Source of the DNA: Toxonevra muliebris
Taxonomy: Eukaryota > Arthropoda > Insecta > Diptera > Pallopteridae
Length of the DNA: 64,000 nucleotides
Direction of reading: 5' to 3'
Assembly (NCBI GenBank): GCA_963691655.1
Contig: OY829330.1
Span: forward strand, 2,356,001-2,420,000
Shown piece after piece: positions 21,345-33,207 of the stretch. Within the stretch, counting starts at the first letter, position 1; the number at the start of each line of letters is the position of its first letter. The notes under the pieces were generated by a model. It was not told the DNA's origin, did not search any database, and saw nothing but the letters and a program-made list of their open reading frames with translations. Both the position numbers and the translations under genes were made by a program.

Positions 21345-22500
21345 AACAATGTATTTTTATTGAAGTAAATAAGTGATTTTATAATAAATAAGTTTGATTT
21401 TTTCGGTTTAATATTTTTGCTATTTACATAGGTAAAAAAGTGTCGCCTTTCTAAGGTTAATGTACAAAGCAAAATTTTTATAATGGTTGCATTCAGAAGA
21501 CACACAGAAGGCTCAACATGTTGAGATTAAATTCGCTTCTGCTACATATATACATTTTGTGTCTTCTGAATGGCATGATGGATCATTTGCCATATTATTG
21601 AGAAACAGCTGTTTTATTTTTTGAGAAACAAAAAAGTGAAAAAATTTTAATTTTATCAAAGACAAAAATAATGAAAGATATCTATTATTAAATACACTCG
21701 CCAATTGTATATTGAATCGAAACTGTATCTTCGGCACATATCATGTATATTTTCTTTTATAAATTTTTTTAACTATAAGCCAGAAACCTGCGCCATGCGG
21801 CTTACAGTCAACTTTGCCCCGCCGTTTTGTTTTTACTTGCTACCGGCCCTGATTTATCGGCTAAGCCGTACTCACAGTACAAATGAACGACAAACTTTAT
21901 AATATGAATTGAATAACATTAAACAGACAAATTTGCTTACAATAGGATTGTTTAAAATATTATATTCGAGTATTTTTATATAAGGCGCCAAAACAAAAGA
22001 AAATATCGGCTACCAGCCACCGTCGATAAATCAAACAGACGGCCCGAAACCTAGATTCCTTATTACTTATATTTTGTATTGTTTTTATATTTTAAAAAAT
22101 ATTTAACTTTAATCCAATCTAACTAACCGAATGCACAACCTATCAAACGCTTGTGTTTGCTACGACGACTTCTCTGCTTGTATGGTATAGTCGATCTCCA
22201 CACGTTTAACACCAACAAATAATTCTGCCACGAATAAATGTGCACACACATTTTGTTTTGGTATGTACATATATGTGTGAGTAAATTGATCGAAACATAA
22301 ACAAACAAACTCCGCTCGTATTTTAATTTCTTCCTATCTTCTTCTCATCTCTCTTCTCTTTGTTGGTTAGAGTAGCACAGTCATGCCGCGCAGTAGTGCG
22401 AGCGAGAGGGGAAATGGACGTTACAGTTATCTTACATCTTACGTTACAGTTATTCTTACATTTTACACATTTGAAATTTTGCCCATACCGTGCTCTATTT
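21345..22500 (+). repeat. dispersed repeat D, copy 2
   Basis: Matches D copies 1 and 3 at 21345-21486 and about 22045-22500. The middle (21487-22044) is different DNA that replaced part of D, starting with a hairpin CATTCAGAAGACACA...TGTGTCTTCTGAATG (about 21486-21576). It includes the site GTCGATCTCCACACG that is split by element X in copy 1. Confidence 0.8.
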
Positions 22501-22594
22501 CACTTCTACTTTCACGTGCATAATTTATATTTCATGTGCGCAACCAATGTGTAATATAAGTTATATAAGTAAATAAATAAATAAATATAGTTTT

Positions 22595-23292
22595 AATTTT
22601 GGGTTGAATAACTTCCAAGTATTTTATCCATAAATTCTTTCAAAAGCATATTTCTTTGTTCTTGAATTCTATTAGATTCTTCAAGAGACTTCGTAAATTT
22701 GTTGATAGATTCTGTACGTTGTTGCTCCATTAAAAGTAGGTATTTTTTCATATTTGTATTTTTTGTCTGTCTTACTATCGTAACTTTCGTTATTCACTTG
22801 TGTCTTCTCTGTTGAAGAGGTTTCATTAAGAAACGATAAATCTGCTGATGCAGTAATATACTCTGTATTAAATGGTGATGCTCTAAAAATAGATGATTCT
22901 GGTGAAATTGATGAAGGTGAAGTTGGTGGTTGACATGAAATTGACAAATGCGTAGAAAACGTCGGCGAAACTCTTGATTTTTTTGTTAATGAAGAAATCA
23001 TGGGCCCAAAATTTATTGTACGATCATCAGAGAATATTTCTTCAAAAGTCTCGAAATATTCCCATTTCACTCTGCCCCTCTCTGTGCTTCCACTGTTTTC
23101 TTTAACAGCTCGATATGTTTTTTTTATATTTCGCTATTTGCGATCGATTACATTTTCGGTTACCTCATAACCTTCTTTTCTCATTTCATTTCCCATTTCT
23201 ACCCACAAAGTTAACTTCTTTACTTTTGGATCACGGAACCTGTGCTTCCTTTCAGAATATAGTTCCAACAATTCCATACGTGTTCTTTGAAG
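22595..23292 (-). pseudogene. Myb/SANT-like DNA-binding protein, transposon type
   Basis: Minus-strand remnant of a protein with an N-terminal Myb/SANT-like trihelix (ELLELYSERKHRFRDPK, LWVEMGNEMRKEGYEV), a conserved linker (GRVKWEYFETFEEIFSDD), a Ser/Pro-rich middle and a C-terminal Gln/Glu-rich helix (MEQQRTESINKF, NRIQEQRNMLLKEFMDKI). A TAG at 23134-23136 lies where Trp fits, a frame change occurs near 22745, and the start is lost near 23292. Such proteins are the second gene of PIF/Harbinger elements and also occur as host genes. It may be the former partner of the HARBI1-like gene at 17764, which is inferred from proximity only. Confidence 0.75.
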
Positions 23293-26240
23293 TAGAATTT
23301 ATCGGTAGGTATTCTAAAAACAAAATTGTATGAATGGATAATTAAAAATGTTGCCATGTGTTTAAGTTTATTTACTTTCTGTTGCAGCTTCCACTTTTTT
23401 GTTAATTTCCATTTTTTGAAACTTAATTTAACTTTAATTAAAAAGATGTAAATAATTCCGTGTTTTCTGCTCACTCGGTTTTTCCTCCTGCTGTTATTCT
23501 TCTTCATTTTAGCATTCACAATAAGGCAAACGGCGCCAATAAATACTAAAAATACATCCCTGATAGTAAGTTATGACAGCATAAGCCGCAGTACTAAAAT
23601 CAACCGATAAAAAGTACCATAAAAATTTTTCGCTACTAAAAATGGCGCTCGCTCACTAAAAATTGTGCTATTCAAATAAAATTTCGCAACTGTTGAGGAA
23701 TTGATGAGTTTCGTGAATGCACCCATTGATTTTCAACTTCTGAATTGATCATAATTTAAAAGCCGATTAATCTCCGTTTGAAATCCTTTAAAGTCGATTA
23801 ATCGACTCTTCTCGATATTGTTTTACATGAAATAAAAAGGAATTAAAAGATGATGATGAACTTTGATATGAATTACATATGTTAGGGAGCCACCAGTCCC
23901 ATTTTTTGTATGGTTTATTTTATGGTTACTAAAATATTTTCGATCTAGCTGCAAGCTGTCGTAAGCTGGTTCGTTTTGAATAAAGTCAAAAATATATAGT
24001 TATAGCCCGAAATTGTCGATGCAAAATGAATTACATATCTGGGAATCGGGGAAATTTGCAAACAAAAACCTCAAAAATTCTTATTCTTTTACCCCTACTG
24101 TCAGCCCAGGACAAAGTTTTTTTTTTTTTAATTTTTATACAGAGCTGAGCTATTTTGAATAGATGATACCAACTAAACTAACTAAAAATATTTTTCAGAC
24201 CAATTTGACGCTAATAGATTAAAGTACTATTATTTTAAAAGCTGCACATATTACACAAAGCTGCACAAGCAGAACTGTACATACATATATATCACATATT
24301 TTGAGGCAAGTTTGAATATAAATATTTTTGTCTGAAACTTTTACAGTAAGTAACATAAAGGGTGTGTGTGAAACAGTAACTTTTTACTCGATGGAAATAG
24401 TGGTGGAGGGTAAAAAAATTTCCAATGGTAAGAAAAATTTTTAATTTTGCTGTGCGAAATAGAGTTAAAATTATGACATTTCGAATTAACCTTTATATTG
24501 GCACCATGGTCTGGCCAGAACTTTTTCAACTTTGTTAAATTTTTTTTATTATTTGTGATATCACTATGATCTCCGAAATCCATGATATCCTGAAATGACT
24601 ATTTCTAAATAGATTTATAAAAAAAATTGTGGTCTTGGGGTATGAGGGAAGCGAGATTTTGTTGTTTTCAAAATTTTAGTCATATTGGTACCACCACCAC
24701 GGTCTGGCCGGACCGTATGCATTTTCTCATAGCTTTTCTGATATTTTTGCTTCACTTCGCCATTGGTACGGATTGTTTGTATGTATATAAAAATTATCAT
24801 CCTTTCTTTTTGAAATATAACCTATTTTTACTATGAAAACAAAAGTTTTGAATCAACACACACCATTACACAAACGACCATTTAGATTGTAATTGACTAT
24901 TAGAAACCACAAATTATTATAGAAAAGAAAACCTTTATCATCTTCTTACTTTGGTTCCTCAAATATACCGTTTAAAATATTTTCTTTCTATAAGAGCTGC
25001 CATCTTGACCAAAAAATATCACACAAAACTTTGTGCCACTTCGTCTTTTTCAATTTCACACACATGTTTCCTGGAACATGGCGTTGTCAACCAACTCCCT
25101 TGCACAAAATTACATGGGAGGCGCCACGCTCATTTGAATACAAATTCAGATCTGAAATGCCAGTATAAGCTCGGTATCTGCAAATAATATTTCCAGACAA
25201 AAAATGGTGCTTGAGATATCCCATAGTAAATATTCAGGTTATATGGTAAGTGCCACATCACTTTTTCCAACCCCATCCACATTTTTACTGTAGCATGGTA
25301 TTGTAAGCCAGCTTCCTTGCACGCAGGACGCAGTAAACTGTACTGTACTTTAAATGGTGTACTAAAAAAAGTATACAGTTTGTATGGGAGGTATCCCGCC
25401 CACTTGGAATTACAAACTTTTACCAAGCACATAGTAAAGTCAGAGACATAAAGTAGTATTATATAAACTTTTATGTCATTTAAGAAGTATAGCCGGACAT
25501 ACAAACAGATTTTTTACTTTTATATATATTGTTAAATTATTTTCCTCATTGCTGTTTCAAAACGTGAAATTTCTTAAAAATTAAAAGCATATTTTTCCAA
25601 TAAATTAAGTTTACATTGAAAATTCAAATAAATACAGTATAAATGTATGACGGCCTGGCTGGACCGTGGTGGTAGCAATGTGACAAGCAAAAGTGGTGCC
25701 AACAGAAGGGTTAAAACAAATAAACTTTGTAAATTTTGAGAATAAAAATTTTTAAATTGCAATGGGAAATATATATATATTTTTTATTAATAATAAGAAA
25801 AATAATATATAATAGAAATATGATTGAAAAAAATAAATATAACAAAAATGTAATTATTTCGTTTACATCTAGGTTTTGTTTGAATCCACATTTTCCTTTT
25901 AATAGCGTCCATAGCTATCCTTTTGCATTAGTTATTATAATTTGCATTTTTTCTTTGAATGCGCATTATACATATATATTTTTGAAATTTTTAGTAAAAT
26001 GCAACTATCCCATAGTAACATACAAAATGTTTATTTTGTTGTTCTAAACATTTCATCCTGAATTATCAAAATTTACCTTGAGCTAGTGAAAATTTTGGCA
26101 GTTCATATCCACCTCAATAGTGTCAATATTTTCTTTCGAACAGTCAAAAAGTTACACATACACATTACATACACCCAAATGAACAAAATTAGTGGGCGTA
26201 TGGAAAAATATTCCTAACTCAAAAATTAAGGACCACTCTA
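23293..26240. other. non-coding interior of the TAGAGTGG unit
   Basis: No gene recognised. 23735-23850 carries AAGTCGATTAATCGACT, also found near 34560-34605 at the end of another hAT-like unit. TGGTCTGGCC/GGCCTGGCTGGACCGTGGTGG motifs recur at about 24505, 24700 and 25655. Two related blocks (about 25075-25165 and 25290-25440, with TTGCAC and TATGGGAGG...GCC) look like an old tandem duplication. The last ~70 bp form the right inverted end. Confidence 0.5.
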
Positions 26241-26470
26241 ATGTATATGTGTGAGTAAATTTATCGAAGCATAAACCAACAAACTCCGCTTGTATTTTAA
26301 TTTCTCCCTCTCTTCTTCTCTTTGTTGTTTAGAGTAGCACAGTCATGCCGCGCAGTAGTGTAAGCGAGAGGGGAACTGGACGTTACAGTTATTCTTACAT
26401 CTTACATTTTACACATTTGAAATTTGCCCATACGTGAGCTAAAATGTTTACACATCAAAAATTTCGGAAA
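26241..26470 (+). repeat. dispersed repeat D, copy 1, last part
   Basis: Continues D from ATGTATATGTGTGAGTAAAT through GCACAGTCATGCCGCGCAG and ACATTTGAAATTTGCCCATA to AAATGTTTACACATC, as in copy 3. This shows that 16989-26240 is an insertion. Confidence 0.82.
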
Positions 26471-26635
26471 AAAGCCTTGAGAATTAGGTCGGACTACAGA
26501 CTACATCCTTAAACGAGAATTGTCTTTGTCAAAAAGTACTACAACCAACTAGAATAACCGAAGCATCTAAAATACTGATTGATTACACTAATTTACAAAT
26601 TTACAAAAACTTTCACCACAACGAATGGTATTAAC

Positions 26636-27466
26636 ATTTTCTATGGTAAAATTTTATCCGAATATTCTAATGGTTTGGGCCCAAATTTTCCATGTAAATG
26701 GCGAAATTCAAAAAAATTAACTATTGAGAGCACATGTTTGTAAAAACTTTAATTTTCAGCCAATGAATATGCTTAACAACTATGTTCCAGATATCAAATT
26801 CCTATCTGTTAAGATTCAAAAATTTCTTAATAGCCCTTTAAACACCATTTTTCTGACTTCAGGTCCATATTGTGGGAGAATTAGATATGATGTAGAAAAA
26901 CTGAGTATGCAGTCGTAATCGACGACCTTAAATTATTATTAAACAAAAAGTTTAAATTTTGTTGCACTGTGTTTTTTTATTTGAATACAATAAAATTGTT
27001 TTATAAGAAAAAATGTTTTTTGCATTGATGTTAATAAAATGCTAGTTTCGTAGATTATGACTTTTCTATAGACATATGTATATGTATGTTTAAAATTTTT
27101 ATAATGAAATTCTCTATAAGATAGGAGGGCTAAGTTTTTACTACCCATATAATTATTTTGAGATATAAGGCTTAAAAGTTGAAATTTGTTTAAAAAAAAA
27201 ACCAAAAAAGTGATTTTTTAATTATTCACGATCATAACAGCAACATAATTACCAATACTATTGGCACATATTAAACCTTTTTTTTACTGACTCTCTCCTA
27301 CAACATAAAAAACATTTAATTGGCTGTAAATTAAAGTTTTTACAAGCATTTATGTGAAGTATGTGCTCTCAGTGTATTTTCTTGAATTTTGCCATTTACA
27401 TGAAAAATTGAAAAAAATCATTAAGATATTAGGAGTCAACAGAAAATTTTACTATAGAAAATCTTG
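26636..27466. repeat. hairpin element with ~140-bp inverted arms
   Basis: 26636-26770 (ATTTTCTATGGTAAAATTTT, CATGTAAATGGC, GAGAGCACAT, AAAACTTTAATTTTCAGCCAAT) is repeated inverted at about 27325-27466. The loop is about 550 bp without coding capacity. A MITE is likely; no clear target duplication was found. Confidence 0.75.
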
Positions 27467-27639
27467 TTGAGTAATGTTATGTGATCACTAATATGTTCCA
27501 CATAACAGTGCGAAAGCGACTAAAAAATGTTTGATCACGAGTTCGTGGATCCGATTCCGATGACGTCATTATGGCAAAAGGGAAATATGAGGATACATAA
27601 TACAAAGGGTGCTTAACCTCACACAGAGATTGTGTTAGT

Positions 27640-28530
27640 CGGTAAATTTAAACATTAATTCATCCAAAACAATCCTAGCACAGTTCACCAAGAAAAGGAA
27701 ACTTCCGCTCATGAAGCCCATAAAGCTGAATACGAAGGCAATTAATGTTACACAAGAAGCCAAATATCTAGGAGCAACATTAGACTCAAAACTTCTCTGG
27801 AAAGAACATGCATTCAACACAATCAGGAAAGCGACCAAATCGCTCATGATATGCAGAAACTAAGCGGGGAAATCCTGGGATTGTACTCTGTTCTTCTTAA
27901 AGTGGATGTTAACCATGAAGGTAAGGCCAATACTCACCTATGGTGTGATAGCCTGGTCGCAAAGAGTTGAACTAGTCGCAATGAAGAATACCCTCAGCAA
28001 AGTTCAAAGACTGGGTTGTGTTTGTATCACAGGAGCTATGAGAATATGTCCCACGGCAGCCATGGAGGCACTACTCGACCTCACTCTACCACACATAGTA
28101 ATAGAGACGGCTGCCAAAAGGACACTTATAGGCATATCAAGGGAAGGAGCTGAGAGGGGAAAGGTCCTCAGCAGTAGAGAACTCGAAAGTATCTTTGCTG
28201 ACCTTTTCCTAGCAACCCTGCCTACAGATGATATGAACAAGAAATTTACCTTCGAAAAATACTTTAAAGCTATAATTAGTAACAAGAGAGATTGGACATT
28301 CAGACTTTCCATACCTCTCACAAAAACCAAACGTGGGTACAAAAATCAAAACTTCGTAATATACTCTGACAGTTAAGCTACTATCAGAGCATTAGATTCC
28401 GTTGAGACCTCCTCAAAACTAGTATGGGAATGCCAAGAGTTCCTAAATGCATTAGGAAAGACTAATAAGGTACTTAACTCTATTTATTGTAAAGAATTTG
28501 CATTTATGGTAATGAAGTAGCCGACCATCT
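27640..28530 (+). pseudogene. I/LOA-type non-LTR RT and RNase H relic
   Basis: Plus-strand decayed C-terminal part of a reverse transcriptase. INSSKTILAQF and EAKYLGATLDSKLLWKEHAF belong to the thumb region after the catalytic box. After a stop and frame change near 27860 comes VRPILTYGVIAW and LSKVQRLGCVCITGAMRICPT, then an RNase H start (YSDS, RALDSVETSSKLVWEC). It resembles the intact counterpart at about 39570-39900 but is a distinct lineage. The 5' two-thirds and the tail are missing. Confidence 0.85.
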
Positions 28531-29586
28531 GTTTCGTTTAGTTCACAAGAAGTTTCACTTCTGCCTTGTGTTCGTTAATACACAACCAATTTTTTTTTTG
28601 GGATTAATGCTAGAACAAAAATTGCAACTCTGTAGCGGTAATTTCGATGACAATTGTAGCGAATTCTTTTTGTGTGCGACACTTCATGTAATTCCTTGGA
28701 CATTTGCGCCATCTGTATGTGAAATGTATAACTGTCATAAACTTTAAGATGTCGACGCTACACATTGTTCTTTCTGCCATAGGCGTGTGTGTGTAATTAG
28801 TATGTTTTATTGAATTAAAATTATTTATGAATCGTGAATACAGTTACGGAATATTGATATTTAGCCCCTCATGCACATTGCTCTACAAAATTATGTCGCA
28901 TTGCAAACTTACGCGCGACGTTACATCCGGTTGGTTTTACTCTAGGGACAAGAGAAAAGAAGTTTCACTTCAAAAAGCACTTAAAAATTATTGCTTTTTA
29001 CTACAGATATGCTGGAATTTCAATCTAACTGCTGAATGACTTCTTAAGCATCAACTGGGTTAATCATTTTGCTCAAACGGTCTCATCAGCTGATATTGTT
29101 TTGTTTTTGTCGAAGGACACTCAATGATGCGCCTAAAGGTCTTTTGTTTTTGTAAATATCCACTATGTTCTTTGCTATTAGACTTCAGTGGTTTTCGTAC
29201 ACGCCGTTGAGTTCACATCGGTGATAATACAATAAAAAAGTTTAATTTTCTAGTCGTCCATACGCAATGTCAACTTTCATTTCTAGAATTTAATTAACAC
29301 AATATTGATTTGAAATTTGCATTTATAATGATTCTCTGTTTTTAATGTACAGTTCTGCAAGTTAAATACTTTTGAAAATGCCAATTGTGTCAATAATGAG
29401 ACACATTTTTAAATCTAGAATTTTTTTTTCCAAATTCAATGGAAGCCTGAATTGTCATTACGAATGTTCAATTTTAAATATCAAGTACTTCATTCTTTTT
29501 AAATTTTCGCGCTTTTTCGCAGAAAAGTCAGAACAACATAGCATAGCACAACACGAAAATGTGTTTGCATTTAGCGGTGAGCCCCC
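28531..29586. other. no gene seen
   Basis: AT-rich intergenic DNA with only short frames. No inverted ends or family similarity were recognised. Confidence 0.4.
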
Positions 29587-29924
29587 TTTTCCACACGGCA
29601 AGTTTTCTTGTCGGAAAATTTCCAATTCTCTTTTGGACTTGCAACTTGCTTTTCCATACAGCAAGATTTCTTGGACAATTCTGCTTTTACTTTGTCTGTC
29701 ATTCGTGTTGCGAAAAACATTTTATTAAATAAAAATAAATAGATTAATTGAAAAAAAGTGAAATTTTAAATGAAAATTGTTTATTTTTTCCAATAAGAAA
29801 CCAAAATCAATGCGCGACAAATAATAATTAAGAAAAATATCAAAGACGAATAGTACAAAAAAACAATGGATGTGTGCAAGGCACGCAAGATATTTGATGT
29901 TTAAACAGTTAAGCCAACTGAATG

Positions 29925-30172
29925 TCATATACATAAGCTCACATATGTATATATATGTACATATAGGGATTTTATGTATAATGTAAATGCTAAGTAAATA
30001 ATTCAAATTAAAACAATTCTTTTATAAACTTAAAAATTTATTAGATATCATTATCTTTTATATATAATTGCCCAATTCACTATAAATTGCAAATGCAAAT
30101 GCATTTTGTTTATACATTTATTGAAACCTAGATTACTTATTACTTATCATTTTGTAGGTATTGTTTTTATAT
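29925..30172 (+). repeat. dispersed repeat scraps, including D copy 4
   Basis: 29925-30095 matches 20765-20930. 30105-30172 is the D segment TTTGTTTATACATTTATTGAAACC...TTGTTTTTATAT, which resumes at 30922 after the nested MITE. Confidence 0.65.
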
Positions 30173-30921
30173 CCCAATATACATTATTGTTTGATATCAA
30201 CTTGAGGTAGATTTGAGGTCAAATACCTTTCTCAAATCTCCAACGTTAATTCTCAAATGCACCTCAATGGTCCTATTATAGTCTTCTTAACTTAAAAGGC
30301 ATATTTTTTATATGGTGATTTTCTTTGTTATCAAATTGAAAAATCTATGATTCGCAACTTGATATCAAAGGAATTTCTCCAACCTGTCAAACCTCACTTT
30401 TCACTGTTTTGCTCTTACGCATCCCCCAAATTGAATTATAATTATGTACAAAATATACATTATGTAAGGCATATATTTCCCTTTAATTCATTTTCACCTC
30501 ACTTTTATTTCGAATTTTTTTCACTTTCACTCAGTTTTTAATATTTATTTTTCAAAATTGAATTGAATTTACAGAAAATGTTTTCCACAAATTAAATTTC
30601 TGTGAGAATCTGTGAGAAATCAACAGTATTGCCATACGAGTATACTTATAAAATATTGTAAATAATATCTCAAATTTAACTCAAATCGTATTCAAGTTGA
30701 TATCAAGTTGGTTTCAAGTGGAGAAAAGTGTTTGATATCTAATTGAGAATTATAATATTTCTCAAACATTGAAAAAAATGTTGGTTCTCAACTTGATGTC
30801 AAGTAGAAAGTCAACAAGGAGCAAAAATGTTTGAACTTCAATTGAGAAATACATTGGAAACCAATTTGAGAACTAAGCTTTTCTCCAACATTGAAGAAAT
30901 AAATTTTGAATGCATATTGGG
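30173..30921. mobile_element. MITE with CCCAATAT ends, inside repeat D
   Basis: CCCAATATACAT at 30173 and ATGCATATTGGG ending at 30921 are inverted. It interrupts D between TTTTTATAT and ATTTAAAAAAATATT, which are contiguous in D copies 1-3, so it is an insertion of 749 bp, perhaps with an AT duplication. The interior is packed with direct and inverted TTGATATCAAGTTG, CTCAAATTT and TTGAGAA motifs. No coding frame. Confidence 0.78.
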
Positions 30922-31077
30922 ATTTAAAAAAATATTTAATTTTAATCCAGTCTGAACTATATTTTTAATTTCAAGTCTCTAACTCATCGGGAAGTTAGCT
31001 TAAAATCGATTGCAAAATTTGTACCGAACAGACTGACAGACACCATTGAAAGCGAGTTGATATAAACGTGGTAATAA

Positions 31078-31735
31078 GAAACAATGTATTTTCTTTGAAG
31101 TAAATAAGTGATTTTATAATAAATAAGTTTGATTTTTTCTGTTTAACATTTTTGCTATTTACATAGATAAAAAAAGAGTTGCCTTTCTAAGGTTAATGTA
31201 CAAAGCAAAATTTTTATAATGCCGTGGTTTGCTATCATTATTACTACATTTCGTTTATACATTTATTGAAACCTAGATTCTTTATTATTATCATTTTGTA
31301 TTGTTTTTATATTTTAAAAAATATTTAATTTTAGTCCAATCTAACTAACCGAATTCAAAACCTATCAAACGCTTGTGTATGCTACGGCGACTTCTCTGCT
31401 TGTATGGTATAATCGATCTCTACACGTTTAACACCAACAAATAATTCTGCCACGAATAAATGTACACACACATTTTGTTTTCGTATGTACATACATGAGT
31501 GAGTAAATTGATCGAAATATAAACAAACAATCTCCGCTCGTATTTTAATTTCTCCCTCTCTTCTTCTCTTCTCTTTGTTGGTTAGAGTAGCACAGTCATG
31601 CCGCGCAGTTGTGTGAGCGAGAGAGGAACTGGACGTTACAGTTATCTTACATCTTACGATACAGTTATTCTTACATTTTACACATTTGAAATTTTGCCCA
31701 TACCGTGAGCTAAAATGTTTACACATCAAAAAAAA
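31078..31735 (+). repeat. dispersed repeat D, copy 3 (uninterrupted)
   Basis: The most complete copy, about 660 bp, from AAACAATGTATTTT to AAATGTTTACACATCAAA. It can serve as the reference for the split copies. It has a polypyrimidine block (TCTCCCTCTCTTCTTC) and ACAGTCATGCCGCGCAG. No protein or RNA function was recognised. Confidence 0.8.
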
Positions 31736-31831
31736 CTTGCCGATACGCCCAAGTCTGTCCTCGTCTCCTCTCGTGTTTGCTCTCTTGACTACTAACAAGA
31801 CTTGCCGACAAGTAAACTTGCCGTGTGGAAA

Positions 31832-33207
31832 CTTTTAGACATTCCCTTTTGAAGGTTCATGAATTGATGCTCGCTAAATTTTCTATCCCCCTGTCGTTTC
31901 TCTCCTCTTCCCTACACTTTTGAGAGTTTCATGAGACTGTTCTCATCGTGTAAATGATGACTTTGGCATCTTTAGCAAATGTTGTTGTGTTAACTACGAC
32001 TTGAACACAATGAACGAGGCAACGACAAATCTCGCTTCTACAGTTAATTTTTCACCTATATCTATTCACAAAAATTAAAACACAAATTTTTTTTAAAATT
32101 TTTCATAAATTAACTTACTATTAAGACACAAAACGAAATTATTTCCACCTTTGATAATTTGATTACAGTTCATTCGGTCGTAGGTCAACAATAGAAATAT
32201 ATTGTAAATGACTACGGCAATTGCAGTTGTATTGCACTGTCACAGTATTGCAGCCAATTTGTTTGTTTTCATAAGAATGCATGCGATATAAGTGTGGACA
32301 GATGTTACTGCCGTATCCATTTGCTCTTAATCATAAAGGAAATAATGTCGATTTTGTATATAATAGTGGATTTTTTTACGTTTTCCCATATTAAAACATC
32401 TCAACCGTTGAATTTAAAATCAACTTTATTTTTTTGTATTACTAACGGCATTGTGTTCAGCATCAGCCAACCATTTTTTGTGCCATTATCTATGTGTACG
32501 AATTTGTAACACTACTAGTACTAAATCTCCGGAAGCAACCCTGCTTCAGAGCAGCTGTCCCACAACAATATGCATTTGAGAAATAAATGAAAACAGGTAT
32601 TAACTAAAAAAAATTTAAAAACAATTCCAAATGTTGAAACTAGTCACATTGGCGACAAACAGCTACACAAAAAACCAAAAATCGTACGACATCCCATTAA
32701 TCATCGCACATGACTTTTTCAAAAGCGCATTTATTCTATGTTTACAAAATATACGACAAAAGTAACATACCAATTTTATTTTGTGTTGTAATTTTCTACA
32801 CCTTAACTCAAACACAAATTTAAAGAGTCGAACGTCGCAATCACTTAGCTATTTTTATAGCTTTTTCACAGCGTTGCTCCAAAATCTAAAATTTGTATTC
32901 ACTAAATTACACACGAATATCAGGAAGGCGATACGATTTATGGTGTATTGTTAATAATTAATTTACAAGTTTACGCACTTTTTGTAACAATCTCACTTAT
33001 CGAAAATGTATTTTCGGATTTCGATTTCTCAGCTGCAAGTTGGTAAGGTTGATTGAACTTTCTCCTCCATTTTGTTCTCTTTTTCAATGTATGAAATAAT
33101 AATGTTACCATCTCCAAATTTTAAAAAATGTTGTTGGGGCAACAGTACTGCGCTCTATCCACACAATGTGGATAGATACTCATGTCAGAGTAGCTGATAT
33201 ACCGTCT
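31832..33207. other. no gene seen
   Basis: AT-rich intergenic DNA with short frames only. No family could be assigned. Confidence 0.4.

Larger units (their letters stand above)
16989..26240. mobile_element. large unit with TAGAGTGG ends and 8-bp duplication
   Basis: TAGAGTGGCC at 16989 and GGACCACTCTA ending at 26240 are inverted. The similarity continues inward: CCCCCTAATTTTGTTCC near 17036 corresponds to GAACAAAATTAGTGGGC near 26180 inverted, so the ends are about 70 bp. Flanks are the direct repeat ATGTATAT (16981-16988, 26241-26248), and the two halves of repeat D join cleanly across it. An 8-bp duplication points to a hAT-like (or P-like) mechanism. The interior contains a HARBI1-type gene, a Myb/SANT-like gene, hairpin elements and a D copy, so it is at least partly a composite. 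Confidence 0.8.
29587..31831. repeat. unit bounded by CCACACGGCAAG inverted ends
   Basis: TTTCCACACGGCAAGTTT at about 29589 and its inverted match near 31810-31831 (27 bp with one mismatch, including CTTGTCGG). A related motif, CCATACAGCAAGATTTCTTGG, is repeated just inside the left end. No target duplication was seen. Inside are a D fragment with a nested MITE and D copy 3, so this may be one MITE family framing other repeats, or two separate ends. Confidence 0.5.

Noticed and set aside
31382..31798. 138-codon minus-strand frame in repeat D copy 3
   Set aside because: It is not open in the other D copies and has no recognisable domain; a chance frame.
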